Part shown: positions 45,780 to 57,289 of the stretch, in pieces
Position numbering within the stretch: the stretch's first letter is position 1
Layout of the letters: every line of letters begins with the position of its first letter
Assembly: GCA_031772625.1 (NCBI GenBank)
Contig: CM062814.1
Span: 822,624,757 to 822,688,756, forward strand
Direction of reading: 5' to 3'
DNA: 64,000 nucleotides
Source of the DNA: Pinus tabuliformis
Lineage: Eukaryota; Streptophyta; Pinopsida; Pinales; Pinaceae
The notes under the pieces: generated by a model
What the model saw: the letters and a program-made list of their open reading frames with translations, nothing else
Databases searched by the model: none
What the model was told of the DNA's origin: nothing
Position numbers and translations under genes: made by a program

Positions 45780-48416
45780 TGTTGATGGTGCTGGATCTGC
45801 CAACATGTCAAGGGGATCTCCCTAGTAATAAGTCCCAATTAGACCTCAAACCGTTTGGTGTAGGAGTCCCAGCAGTGAGTCATAAGGTAATGCCTTAACT
45901 ATGATGTCGCACAGAGGCAAATAAGAAAGATCTGTCAGTAGTAAGGGTGTGACTGTTGCAGTGAGTCAAGGAAGGTGCATGAGAGGTTCTGACACAAAGG
46001 GGTTGGGATGAGTGTGCCCCTTGACAACGTGTATCATTAGTCAGCTGGGAAGGGAACACACGAGTGAAGATTCATCACAAGCTAGAAAGTAGAGTAGTCT
46101 ACAATCCAAAGTGATGGTTAAACCAACAACACATTTGTAACAAGATTCATATAATTTCATACGAATCAGTTCATACACAATATGTAAGTTAAACAACATA
46201 TATCATTAAGGCAACCGGAATAGTCCAACTACAATAACAACATATGCATGAAAATGTGTTGGCTCTTATTATATAAATAAGTGTAAGTTCCAATCATACA
46301 ATACATCCATGTAAACCTACTAGCCCCATCAGTGGAACGTTATAGCCACATCCGCATGCTCCTCCAAAGATATGAACTAGCTTCATGCAGTGCAGAAGCC
46401 AAGGCGTGTTACAATACTGTCCAAGCTCTTTCCAAGATAGTCTTATCAGAAGCTTGACTGACCAAAAGCCCTTACAATGCGTTACGAGGGACTATTTACA
46501 GCAAAGGGTGGGGTGACCCTTGACATTCCCCTTTGTGACAATTCAACTACCTTCATGGCTCTTCACCTACTCTATGACTGTTTCATCCAACTATTGACAC
46601 TTGAATTACACTTGACATGACTCGACATTACAATGCACATGTACTCATGTGAGACAACATGGCTTGATCAAGCCATGCAAAACATCACTAACACTCAATC
46701 CATTGTGATGAGACCAACTCTTTGACATGCTTGTGATGGTGAAGGTGATAAGCCGATGCCAAGCTTGGTTGTCCGTGATGGTGTGCATGCACCTCATGGT
46801 GACATCTTGCTGAAGCGAACTCTTGCCTTCGTTGCAACCGGTGCGTTGGTTCAGCCCCTTCATCCAACCTGTCTGCTAACATGTGCATGATCTTCTTGGG
46901 TGCGACTGAACTGGCCAACACACTAATGCATAGTGTCCTTGCTGATATTCAGGTGTGTGTTGGTGGTCATGCGCATCAACTTGCTTATTTTCTTCGCCTT
47001 GGTGAGTGTGCTAAATGGGTTGGATCGCATGTTGCTAAATCCCTTGCATGCGATCAACAACACTACTCACCATGTCTGCTTCGTGCCAGCTGTTGGGATG
47101 GATCTTTAACTTGTATGGGCGTAGTTTCATCCATAAGTGCATGTTGCATCCGCTGTTGTTCCTGTTCCTACTATAACTCATTTGCTTGTCTGTGCAGCTT
47201 CATGTTCTTCCTTGAGTTGCTGCTTTAGCACATTTAACTCCTTCTTTGTTCGATTCTCTGTCTCCGTGCAATCTTCATGTCGCGATGTCACCTCATAACC
47301 TGAGTCTCCAAAGTTGCTTTCATCATCAATGGATCTGCTTGAGCTTGCAACTTTGTTCCGCCTTCGTGTTGTCAACAACCCTCCTCTTGAATTTGTTGCA
47401 TACAGTATGTTGCCTTCAGTTGTTGTTCATGATGCTGTTGTTGTCATATATTGATGCCTTTGTCTGCGAACAACTTGATGTATTCATGAGTATGCAAGCT
47501 CATAGACACTGGATCGACTGCATCGCCATGTGTGCTCTGAATGGTATCTTTAACTCTGCTCTCATGGAACCATTGTACCTGTGCTGCTGAGAGGCAGATG
47601 AAAACCTATGATACCTGGAGACATGGCAACACTCACGACAAGCAACCTGTCAATCGAAAACCAAAATGAACTTGAGCATTAACTTGCAACATACCTATGT
47701 GACTAATCATGAAGGTTGCGCAATTTCAGCCGGGGGGTCGAGAGACTGACTGCCAAGACCGCCCAAGGCACAGTCCGGATTGTCATGAGGTTGACTGCCT
47801 AATACAATTGCGCAATGCACAGTCCAACCTAATTGCTGACTACAATGACTACAAGCTCAGTGACTGCATTGCGCAATTTTCTAGGCCAACAATCACTGAC
47901 CCTCAGGATTGCGCAAGGCAGGCCTAGGGAACAACTGCTGGGCAGAAATGCACATTTCTGGAGAGTAAGGCAGAGCCTTCCCTCTCATGATTGCTCAATT
48001 TTGTCTTGGTGAGGCTCCTGGTGACGTAGAGTCCAGGCCAGGGTTGGCCAGAGTTGCCGATGGGCAACTAAACGAGAATGTGAATGCGAATGCATGTTGA
48101 TATTGAGTGTAAGCATAAGTAAATGGTCATGCATGCAAATGGTGAATGATAGATTCAGAAAATGGAACAACATGCATGTGGGTGAGGCAATTCGCTGAAT
48201 CGGCGACTGTTCGTGAAAAATAGTTTCATGCATGCAATAACAGTGAGATAGCAATGGAAACTGAAACGGTGCAAGGACAAGCTAGCATACATGTAAACGA
48301 CAACAAGCGTTCAAAGAAATCATGCAAACAATACTCATACAAGTGAAAACACAAAAAGCGACAAAAATGCAACACAAGGGATGGGAAGCAGTCTTACCCC
48401 AAAACAACTGAGTTGA
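45780..48416 (-). repeat. Right LTR of the pol-less element, interrupted
   Basis: It starts TGTTGATGGTGC and follows the left LTR closely through the TTGCGCAA cluster (47,714-48,000) to GAGTTGA at 48,416, where the Gypsy LTR begins. Confidence 0.82.
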
Positions 48417-49935
48417 TGATCCAAATTGGATCCATAGAAAGACTGTCAAGAACCATGACTGAATCAGGTTGAACAGATCTCTAAGGAAATCCAAAACAGT
48501 ATCAAAAACACCCTGAACCAATGGCAATGGCAGCCGACGTGGAACGACGAGGACCTCGGTCAAAGCGCGCTGACTAAGGCCCATGGAGACCGCGCAGGAG
48601 GCCAAAGTAGCCCCTGGGAGCCCTGGAATGGGAAAAGGAAGAGGTTTTTGATGCGTGATTAGCGCTAATCACGCATCGCTAGGCGAACAGGGCCCTGAAG
48701 GGGGAGCTCGAGCACTCGGTCACATCGGGAGCTAGGAAACTGTGGGTGGAAAAAGCGAAAAACACTAACGTACGAAGGCGGGACCCGTGCACTGGAAAAC
48801 CAACGGTATTGATCGGGGTGCCCCTAAACGGTAAGAGGTTTTGGATAGGAGCAGAGCGATTCCATACACCGATCAACGTGTGGCAGGCGGAGGTGAGAGA
48901 AAACCACCGTTGATCGCGCACTATCGGTCGAGCAAGTCAACCACGCAAAACGTGCGTATGGCGTCGGATCTGGAGGGCCCAGATCGGACGGCTGAGATTG
49001 CACTCGATGGAAAGAAGCGGAATTGACAGGGAATTAAGCCGCGTTTTAAAGGGATTTGGAATCCGTTTGACCGCCACAGTGGAGGAGAACGCATCCACGA
49101 CGTAACTGAAGAAACGAACCGACGAAGCATGCTCGCGCCATGTAGAGGAGGACAAGTGGCCACTCCCTGAGCGTTCATGATGACGTCGAACGCGGGGAAC
49201 TCCAAGCGTAGCTACAGAAGGTGAATAGACACAGGCGGAAGAGGAACCGAACAGGCATAGGGATCAAATGGCTAAAGCCATGAACATAGACAGTCGAATC
49301 AGACAGAATTGGAGTCAGAATTGAGAAGAGTCCAAGCAACCAAGAGAGGTAGTGAACAGTGAACCCTGAGAGGAGGACTGAACACAGAGAACAGTAAAGC
49401 CAAGCAGAAGAGACAGAGGGCCGAGCTGACCACAGGTAGCGTCGAGCACTAGAGAGCTTGAAGATTCAAGCCTTCCCATAGAGGAATCTGTCCAGACTGA
49501 GCATCACATTTGGTCCTTTCCACTATAGACCAAGAGGTCACAGAGCTCGCACGAAGAAGAAGAGTCTGTGTACTCCAAGTGGCTTGGGGAATCCAAGAAC
49601 CACCTTGCCAAGCAAAATCTACTTCAGGAGAACTCATATTGAGTCCCTGTATTGTAATTTCTTTGCTGAAAGACACAGTAAAACAAGGCCACCACTGAAG
49701 CTGGACCGGAGACATAGCCCTGGAGAATAGGGTGAACTCCTTATTAAAATTGTTTGTGTCTTTGTGTTGCTTACTGTATTTCTCTGTTGTCTCTCCATTT
49801 TATTGTCTGTGTATTGGCAATCTGATCGATCCGTTGTTTCAATAACACAGAACACACACCAGCACATGAGTCTGTAATACCTTTAGTTTCATAAATATTT
49901 TAACTGATGGCACTCATAGGGTGAATATCAGATCA
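48417..49935 (+). repeat. 5' LTR of the interrupted Gypsy element
   Basis: It begins TGATCCAAATTGG and ends ATATCAGATCA, with TGATC/GATCA terminal inversion. It is 1,519 bp. The start was placed where similarity to the left LTR of the pol-less element stops. Confidence 0.8.
48650..48677. repeat. Perfect 28-bp palindrome in the LTR
   Basis: The half-site GATGCGTGATTAGC is followed directly by its exact reverse complement, with centre AGC|GCT and no loop. It lies in the presumed U3 part of the LTR and may be a dimeric protein-binding site. Confidence 0.9.
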
Positions 49936-49937
49936 AG

Positions 49938-49949
49938 TGGTATCAAAGC
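49938..49949 (+). other. Primer binding site of the interrupted Gypsy element
   Basis: TGGTATCAAAGC lies 2 bases after the LTR and is a tRNA-Met-type site. Confidence 0.85.
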
Positions 49950-49993
49950 TCAAGGCTGTAAGGTTAGACAAACTTGTGTTGGTATAGCTGTGA

Positions 49994-51025
49994 ATGCTCA
50001 CAAGATCAAAGCTCAAATTAGGAGAAGGAGAGTTGGTGGAAACTAATCATGAAATTGGAAGAGTCTATCCTCGAAAGACCATGTCAGAAGAAAGTTCTAT
50101 GGGGCCAGACCCTCAATTCATAGAGAGTTTCCTAGCTATAAAGTCTATGGTTGAAGAAATGTACAGAGACTTTAGAAAGCAAAAGGTGGAAGATGCATCA
50201 GGCTCTAAGCAAGAGAAAGAAGATGATGAGTCTCACTTCCATGACAACTCCAAAGGAAAGGGGAAAGAGGAAAACTTTCTCACACCTCCTAATAGCCCTG
50301 TACATAATAAGAAAGCATCTTTGATTAAGTTAGATGTTAAATTTGATTTTCCTATATATGATGGAGAGCTAAATGCTGAAAAACTAGACAATTGGATTAG
50401 ACAAATTGAAGTGTATTGCAGGGTACAGAACATAAACTCAGACAAGAGTAAGATTCAACTAACAAGCCTATGCCTAGGAGGCATTGCCTTGGTTTGGTGG
50501 GAAGGTAGAACCCAAGTTGATATGAAAAGCCATGGTAAGACCATCTCTTTCTGGAGTGACTTTGTTTTTGCAATCAAAAAACTGTTCTATCCAATGGCCT
50601 ACATGCAGCAGGCCATGATGAGTTGGCAAACTCTTCGGCAGTTGAAGGGGCAAAGTGTACAAGGGTATACTCAAGAGTTCAGAAAGAGAGCGTTGACGTT
50701 GGGTATCTCACTAGACTCACTTGAGACTCTTTTGAAGTACATTGGTGGTCTACACAGCTACATGAAGCATACCATCCTCATGTTTAATCCCACTAGTATA
50801 GATGAGGTATCTGAACAAGCTACTCATCTAGAGGCTAGAGGAAAGAATGACAATCCAGAAGTTGGGGGACCATCCCAACCCACTGTAACAAGAGCAAGGA
50901 GAAAAGAAAACAGAAGTGGAAAGCAAGGAAGGATAACCCTGCACAAAAAGCCAAAGCTTCATGCACTCACTATAAAAAGGAGGGGCAGGATGATGAGCAT
51001 TGTTGGATTCTGCATCCAAAGCTGA
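49994..51025 (+). pseudogene. Gypsy Gag (fossil)
   Basis: A 343-residue segment contains the Ty3/Gypsy retrotransposon-gag domain at about residues 110-250 (FDFPIYDGELNAEKLDNWI, then LGGIALVWWEG and VQGYTQEFRKRALTLGI). A basic linker follows. It starts about 58 bp after the LTR, and the ATG is the first in the long frame. It is the virus-like-particle protein of its element. Confidence 0.85.
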
Positions 51026-51255
51026 GACCTAAGAAGTCTGAGCGCAAGAAGAAGAAGACAGCTGCAGCTATTCAGAAATATTTGGGGTCAGACTCGGGAG
51101 ATGAAACAACTATAGCAACCACAGGTATAAGAGGTAAGAATTCTGAAGCATCTAATAGTAATTCCGCTTAATCTGTTATTGATGAAGAAAATTAGAGAAA
51201 AAGGCATGAGCTTTTCCATATTCAAGTTATTTCCAAAAATAAAAAGATTGATACT

Positions 51256-51618
51256 TTGTTTGATAGTGGCTCTCAAGTAAATTTGATTTCTGAAGCAATT
51301 GTAAAGAAACTGGGATTAGCAACTACACCTCACAAGAAACCATACCCATTAGGATGGTTGAATGATAAAGCACAACTACAAGTGACTAGACAGTGCAAAC
51401 TCAAGTTTTCTTTTGGGTCAGCATTTGTAGATGAGGTTGAGTTAGACATAATTCCTTTGGATATATGTGGAATTGTTTTAGGAAGTCCTTACTTGTATGA
51501 TAGAAAGGCTATTTTCTATAGAGCTGAGAACAAGTATCTACTGGTTAAAGATGGAATCAAATACTTTGTAAGAGCTCATAAGCTCAAGAATAATTATACT
51601 CTCATAAACTCAGGATAG
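51256..51618 (+). pseudogene. Gypsy aspartic protease (fossil)
   Basis: The 120-residue segment carries the retropepsin active-site block LFDSGSQVNLISEAIVKKLG. It ends with the conserved IVLGSPYLYDRKAIF region. It lies between gag and reverse transcriptase. Confidence 0.83.
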
Positions 51619-52458
51619 ATGAAAAGAATGATTAATTCATGCAAACAATTCTTACTGATGGTTGTAAAGGAAAAGAAACCTAATAAAACCAATGTATTTG
51701 AGGGCTGTAATGCTGAACAACAAGCTGATATAGAAAAGGTTGTTTCAGAGTATGATGTCTTGTTTCAAGAACCTAAAGGTCTGCCACCCAAAAAGGGAAT
51801 AGTACATGATATTATTTTGCAGCAAGATGTTCCATTGCCTAACATTGGGATGTACAGGTTGTCTGCTTTAGAGAATGCTGAAATCAAGAAGCAGGTGCAG
51901 GAGTTGCTCGAGAAGGGCTTCATCAGGCCTAGCACATCACCATGTGGGTCACCAATCGTTTTGGTGAGAAAGAAAGATGGCTCGTGGAGAATGTGCATTG
52001 ATTACCGAGCACTGAATAAGATAACAATCAAAAATCGTTATCCCCTTCCTCGCATAGATGATCTTTTAGATCAATTAAAAGAAGCTGTTTATTTCACCAA
52101 GCTGGATTTGCACAGTGGATACCATCAGGTCAGAGTTGCAGAGCAAGATGCATGGAAGACTGCTTTCAAAACAAAGCAGGGATTGTATGAATGGCTGGTT
52201 ATGCCTTTTGTCTTAACTAATGCTCCTGCTACTTTCATGAGATTAATGAATGATGTGCTCAAACCTTTTCTTGATGATTTTGTTATTGTGTATCTGGATG
52301 ACATTTTGATTTTTAGTAAAACGTGGGAAGAACATTTAAAGCATGTTAAGCAGACATTAGATGTTTTGAGAAGAGAAAAACTTTATGTTAAACTCTCAAA
52401 ATGTGAATTTGGCAAAAACATCTCTAAACTACTTGGGTCATATAGTAGGGGGTGGTGA
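51619..52458 (+). pseudogene. Gypsy reverse transcriptase (fossil)
   Basis: The 279-residue segment carries all the usual blocks: [72 protein letters not shown] and the active site [10 protein letters not shown]. It closely resembles plant chromovirus-type Gypsy enzymes and the nested element at 6,005. Confidence 0.88.
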
Positions 52459-52933
52459 ATTGAAAATAGATCCCTATAAAGTGGCAGTCATTGTGAACTG
52501 GCCTAAACCCAGGTCTGCTACAGAAGTGAGAAGCTTCCTAGGAGCAGCACAATATTGGAGGAAGTTCATCTCTAACTTCTCCTTGATCGCAGCTCCCTTA
52601 CATGCTTTAACAAGATTGAATAAGGTGTTTCAGTGGGGAGGCAAACATTAGAAAGCCTTCGACACTTTGAAAGAGAAAATAAGTACAACACCTATACTAG
52701 CACTGCCAGATTTACAAAGACCATTTGAGATCCAAACTGATGCCAGTGACTATGCCATGGGAGTAGTGTTGACACAGCACGACAAACCCATATGTTATCA
52801 TTCTAAGACTTTTAATCCTGCAGTAGTTAACTATCCTACATATGATAAAGAATTGTATGCATTAGTTCAGAGTGTGAAAAAGTGGAAACATTATTTAATG
52901 GGCAATGAGACAGTAATACATACTGATCATTAG
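52385..52933 (+). pseudogene. Gypsy connection and RNase H region (fossil)
   Basis: It starts with [17 protein letters not shown] and VRSFLGAAQYWRKFISNFS (connection). It continues through RNase H with FEIQTDASDYAMGVVLTQ, YPTYDKELYALVQSVKKWKH and VIHTDH. Confidence 0.85.
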
Positions 52934-52963
52934 CCACTTCAATATCTACACTCCCAAACTAAG

Positions 52964-53290
52964 TTGCAACAATCAAGACATTACAAATGGATGGGTTTTC
53001 TACAACAGTTTCACTTAGTCATCAGATATAAAAAGGGCATAAATAACAAGGTTGCAGACATGTTATCTAGACCCATTATAAATGCATCTACCATACTTAA
53101 GCATAATTTTGTGCTACATGAAAGCTACATAGAACAATATGCTCAGGATATGGATTTTAAAGATGTATATGCAACTTTGAGTCAAGGCAAAAGAGTAGAA
53201 GAATTGGACTATCATATAAAGGACCGACTCTTATACCTGTTACCTCTGCTACAAATTTTGAACAGCTGAGGGTCAGTGATAGCTCGGCAA
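52964..53290 (+). pseudogene. RNase H end and integrase start, cut by insertion (fossil)
   Basis: It has the RNase H/integrase linker YKKGINNKVADMLSRP and then the start of the integrase region. The remainder of integrase is displaced by the LTR at 53,291 and is not in the window. Confidence 0.78.
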
Positions 53291-55183
53291 TGTTGTTGGT
53301 GCCTAAGGGAGCTCGCAGCAGTTTCATCTTCCTCTCTCTCTCTCGATTTACTCACACCCTCATAGCCCCCGCAATCTCTGTTTATTCTATGAAAACCTTC
53401 ATAAAACCCATAGTAACTCTATGAACCTCATTCTTCCGTTTTATACGAATCCCCGCCTAAACGTTTATTTAACCAACCCCAGGGATATTTTGTTTTAACC
53501 GCATAAAGTTTATTTAAAGGGCTTTGGGGCGTTTTGTGTTTTAATATTATAAATCCTGAAAACCTTTAAAAGTCCGCTTTAGCCTTTGTTTTCGTTTTAA
53601 CTCCAACTCTAATGTTTAATCCATTATCGCCACGTATGCAATAGAAACATAACCTATCGGTGGCCCCCTTACATGTCACCTCGCCTGTCACATCACCCCA
53701 AGACATGTGTGTTAATTTCTGACCGCCCGATCCTCCGCCTGTTGATCCAATGATATTCGCAAGCCCTTTCCCCATAAACCCGATCCTGCGATAGCTCCCA
53801 GGGAAAGCGGTTTCCCTGTCCTCCCGTCAGACACGCGTCTCCATTCCATTGCATCATTGCTCGTTGTACGATTACCACCACAACACCATAAGCAGTGCGA
53901 TAAAACCGCTTTCCGCCTTTCTGTACGAATCCTGGCAGTTAATCAACGTGTAGCTTCTGCCCCCGATCACCATCGGATCTACCCGATGGTGATCCAATGG
54001 CCCTCGTTAACCCCAATTTCCCATCTCCCGATAGACTCCATAAACTAGTCTGTGCCGTTGATTTTTGTCATTCGACAGTTTATGTTTGCTCTTCCCCGCG
54101 TATTCCCATCGCCTCCCTCCATGAAATCTCAGCCGTCCATCCATTTCATCCAATGGTCAATATTGTTTCTCAGCCCTTCATTCATTTTTCATGCAATTTC
54201 CTTTTTCTTGGCCTGTCCTGCACTTTCAACGGATGAAGGTAATTGTTCACTAGCATTCTGCACTTAATTCTTCGTCTGCTGCATTCAAGAGACAGTATAC
54301 CCGAAGGACAAATGGATGACCTCGAGCAGTGAAGAGCATTTATCAGGCATGGAGTTTGATCCATTATTCATTCCAGCTGCCAGAGAAGGATTTCAGAATA
54401 TCAGAAAAGGCCGATTTGTCCATTAAGGCTCTGAGAATTGCAGCAGAGGCCCATTTCATGTTGTAAATGTGGTTGGTGGTCATTTATTGACACCTCCACG
54501 CATAGTAGCAGAGATGTTTTGTAACCAACCTCTATATATATTCAGAAGACAGAATGTAATAGGTTGATGAGTGTTGGATGACTGTTATCTTGTTGTAAGC
54601 TTCAACTTCTGGAGGCTGTAACTGTTATGATACCCGCAGTGTCTGGTTTTCATTTCTAGCTAATGCAAGCTTCTTTTGTTGTTAATTGCTCACTGTCCAC
54701 TTCTTCTTCTTGTTCCAGGCTGTGCTTGTTTTGCATTTATTCATGTGCTGTTAATGTTTAGCATTAGAGGGGCTGTCATCCCACCTCTGTGTTAGGATTA
54801 GCATTTATCATTGAATTTGTTTGCAGGTTTCTATTGTTTTAATGCCAGAGAGCTGTCATCCTGTTTGTGTATTAGAAAACAGAATTTACAAACCTTTTAA
54901 CTGGTTGCAGCCGGCCATCACAGGGTCCCGTGCATCTGCTGGTGTGGTCAGTCTTCTCCATCATCACATTTTGTTTAAACTGTGAGTAATTGGTGGTTAA
55001 AAGCCTTGTAGCCTGGGGGTGTTCACCCATGTCTGGGGTCAATCATAGTAGAAGTGGTTATCTGGCTTGAATATGCAGCATATGCCTCATCCATCGATCA
55101 TTTATCCAACTTTTTGTTGAATTTGTAATGTTCCCGAGCATCATTGATATACAACCTAGGTGAGTTTCTTGGGGTGATAACAT
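53291..55183 (+). repeat. 5' LTR of the Athila/Tat-like element
   Basis: It begins TGTTGTTGGTGCC and ends GGGTGATAACA, with TGTT/AACA inversion. Its first base is fixed by the loss of the interrupted integrase region. There is no second copy to confirm the ends. A TATATATA promoter motif lies near 54,535. Confidence 0.72.
54533..54541 (+). promoter_or_regulatory. TATA box of the Athila/Tat-like LTR
   Basis: CTATATATATTC lies about 1.24 kb into the LTR and 640 bp before its end, a plausible U3 position. Promoter function is inferred. Confidence 0.45.
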
Positions 55184-55187
55184 TAAT

Positions 55188-55206
55188 TGGCGTCGTTGCC
55201 AAGGAG
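55188..55206 (+). other. Primer binding site, tRNA-Asp type
   Basis: TTGGCGTCGTTGCCAAGGA, 4 bases after the LTR, closely resembles the TGGCGCCGTTGCCGGGGA-type site of Athila/Tat elements. It differs from every other primer site in the window, which use the tRNA-Met type. Confidence 0.82.
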
Positions 55207-55745
55207 AGGAGAATTGAAGCTCAGTTTCCCTGGGAGAATGACACAGCTTCAAGCTTTGATGATAGACAAGGTTTGAACACATATTTTGGTTGTAATCATC
55301 TATCTGGCGACTCCACTAGTGGAAGACCATCTTTTGGCAACTCCACATTGTAGTTCTAGAGCAGTTGGTGAGGCATGCTCGAAGAAATTTTCATAAACCA
55401 TCAGCTGAACCAGTGCCTGATCCTGAAAAGACCGTTAAGCAGAAGAAAGTATCCTAGTAAGGAGCATCAAAATCAGGTAAGCCTTAGAAATTCCATGTAT
55501 CTCTGTTAGTGAATGTCACCTTCAGAGATTCATTCAGCTCCTTAGACATTCATTCCCCTTTTGGAACTCAGTTCACAGAAAGAAGCACCATGTTGTCCAT
55601 CATATTCCTCTGTCTCCATTATCCTTTTCACTGATTCATTCCACTCAGTCCACCAGTATCCCTTTCATATACCTCAGCCATGGCAAGTTAGCAAGCTCTT
55701 ACAAAGATAGAACGAATAGTTGTTGCTTGGTATGGACCCTTAGTC

Positions 55746-57289
55746 TTGCCTACCCCTTTGAATGCCATGCCTGCAGGAGATTATCATGAATTTACGCCTA
55801 AGTTTACTGGTTCAGAAGGAGTATCAGCTGAAGAGCATTTAGAGTCCTTTTACAGCTATGATGATAACCTGGATATCAATGAGGAGGATATCTGGATGAG
55901 GGTTTTTATCCAAAGCCTAGATGGGGAGGCTAGAAAATGGTTTAGAAATTTACCCCCTAGGTCCATTGCAGACATTGATGCTCTAGATGATGTGTTCTTA
56001 AAGCACTGGGGGAATAATAAAGACCTGCTCTTTTATCATGATGAATTTGGGAACTTGCAGAGAGAAGATGGTGAGCTGTTGTCTGATTTCAACATCAGAT
56101 TTAATCATGTGTACAGCAGAATGCCAGCTGAAATAAGACCTACCCCTGCTTCTGCCATGCTCACATATGCTAATGCCTTTGATTCTCAATTCTGCCTGCT
56201 GTTAAGAGAAAGAAAATGTGCTTCTTTGGCTGATATGCAAAATGCAGCCTTTGAAATAGAAGAAAACATCATTGCTGCAGAGAGACATGAAGGTGATGCC
56301 GAGGGCAGAAGTCAGGGAGGTGAATCCTCATCATCCTATGATTCTGAAATTGATAAAATGTCCAGGATGATTGAGTTTTTGGCCTCTGAAGTTTCCAGAC
56401 TAGAAGCTGAGCAGCATTTTGAGGAAGCAGGAGCTCATTGTTCCATTTCTTTTCCAGCTCCAAATTTATGTAGAGGAACACATGAGCATGTGCAGATTTT
56501 GCAGAAAAGCAGAGATACAAATGAAGATCAAAGGGTGAAGACCCTTTGTCAAAATATAGTCATGGAAGAAGTGCAGCAAGAGGAGGAGGTATTTGTTTTG
56601 GAAGGTCCTCCTTTCCTAACAAGGGCTTCTTATGAGAAAGCAGTATCAAGAGGCACTGCCTGTCAGTTTGTTGTGCCTGCAAAACAGCAAGCTTGCCAGC
56701 AGTGGCAGCCAGCAGCAGATCCCTTCTTCCTCCAAGAACTTGTGCTTAAAACCTGCGCATCTTCACATGGCTATGCAGATCTGCAAATTAGCCAGCCTGC
56801 TATCTTCCATAGTCCAATGATTGAAAAGGGAGAGGAAAGCTCTCCATCATCTTTTGTTTCTCTGTCTGATCAAATGACAATCCCTCACAGTTGCCACTTA
56901 AACACTGAGGCAGAACATAATTCAATGCTCAAGGCTGAAGTTGATCATCTCAGTCTTGATATTTTGATACCTGCTCAGATGGTCTCCATACAGAATGAAA
57001 GGGCAGCTTTCCAGATAACAGAGGAAGAGGGTGCACAGTATTGGAATCCTTCCTTGGAGGTGGACTGTTCTCAGCAAGATGTAGGAGCAGAAATTGTTTC
57101 TGTGTCCCCTGCACAAGAATACAGTGGTGCATCTTTCATATTAATTGTGCAGACTACAGAAGACACAGACATGTACACAACAGCAATGAGTATTCAGCTG
57201 GTGTACAAAGGCTCCCATGAAGAACATCCAAGGAGGAAAATACATAGAAGGGAAATGAAATTTGATCCCTATCTACCCACCAAGCTTAA
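55746..57289 (+). pseudogene. Athila/Tat-like Gag, fused to the duplicated segment (fossil)
   Basis: About 515 residues belong to the element. A retrotransposon-gag domain lies at residues 1-190 (NAMPAGDYHEFTPKFTGSEG, IQSLDGEARKWFRNLPP, FNIRFNHVYSRMPAEIRP, TYANAFDSQFCLLLRER). A long Glu/Gln/Ser-rich C-terminal region without a zinc knuckle follows. The frame stays open for 12 more codons into the duplicated segment. The start could lie slightly upstream. Confidence 0.82.

Larger units (their letters stand above)
39267..48416 (-). mobile_element. Pol-less long-LTR element (LARD or TR-GAG-like), interrupted
   Basis: Two directly repeated sequences begin at 39,267 and 45,780 with TxTTGATGGTG and stay collinear for about 2.6 kb. 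The right copy is then interrupted at 48,417 by a Gypsy element. Between them, on the minus strand, lie only gag-like coding segments (43,836-45,744). No reverse transcriptase, integrase or protease was seen. The LTRs are unusually long (the left one at least 2.7 kb, probably about 3.5-4 kb). The inner end of the left LTR was not located. The primer site next to 45,780 is unresolved; the minus strand reads TTTATGGCACTAG there. Confidence 0.75.
48417..53290 (+). mobile_element. Ty3/Gypsy element, 5' part, interrupted in integrase
   Basis: The 5' LTR is 48,417-49,935. It is followed by a primer site, gag, protease, reverse transcriptase, RNase H and the beginning of integrase in Gypsy order. 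The element stops at 53,290, where another LTR begins. No 3' LTR is in the window. It sits inside the right LTR of the pol-less element. Most frames are long, with few breaks up to the interruption, so it is younger-looking than the other Gypsy elements here. Confidence 0.86.
53291..57289 (+). mobile_element. Athila/Tat-like Ty3/Gypsy element, truncated after gag
   Basis: It has a 1.89-kb LTR (53,291-55,183), a tRNA-Asp-type primer site, a leader of about 540 bp and a long gag frame. The sequence switches at about 57,290 to the duplicated segment, so pol and the 3' LTR are absent. The primer site type and long leader favour Athila/Tat (non-chromovirus) Gypsy. It interrupts the Gypsy element at 48,417. 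Confidence 0.8.

Noticed and set aside
53340-54270. Host gene in the 54-kb region (several 60-80 residue frames)
   Set aside because: The frames overlap on both strands within the LTR of the Athila/Tat-like element and show no domain.
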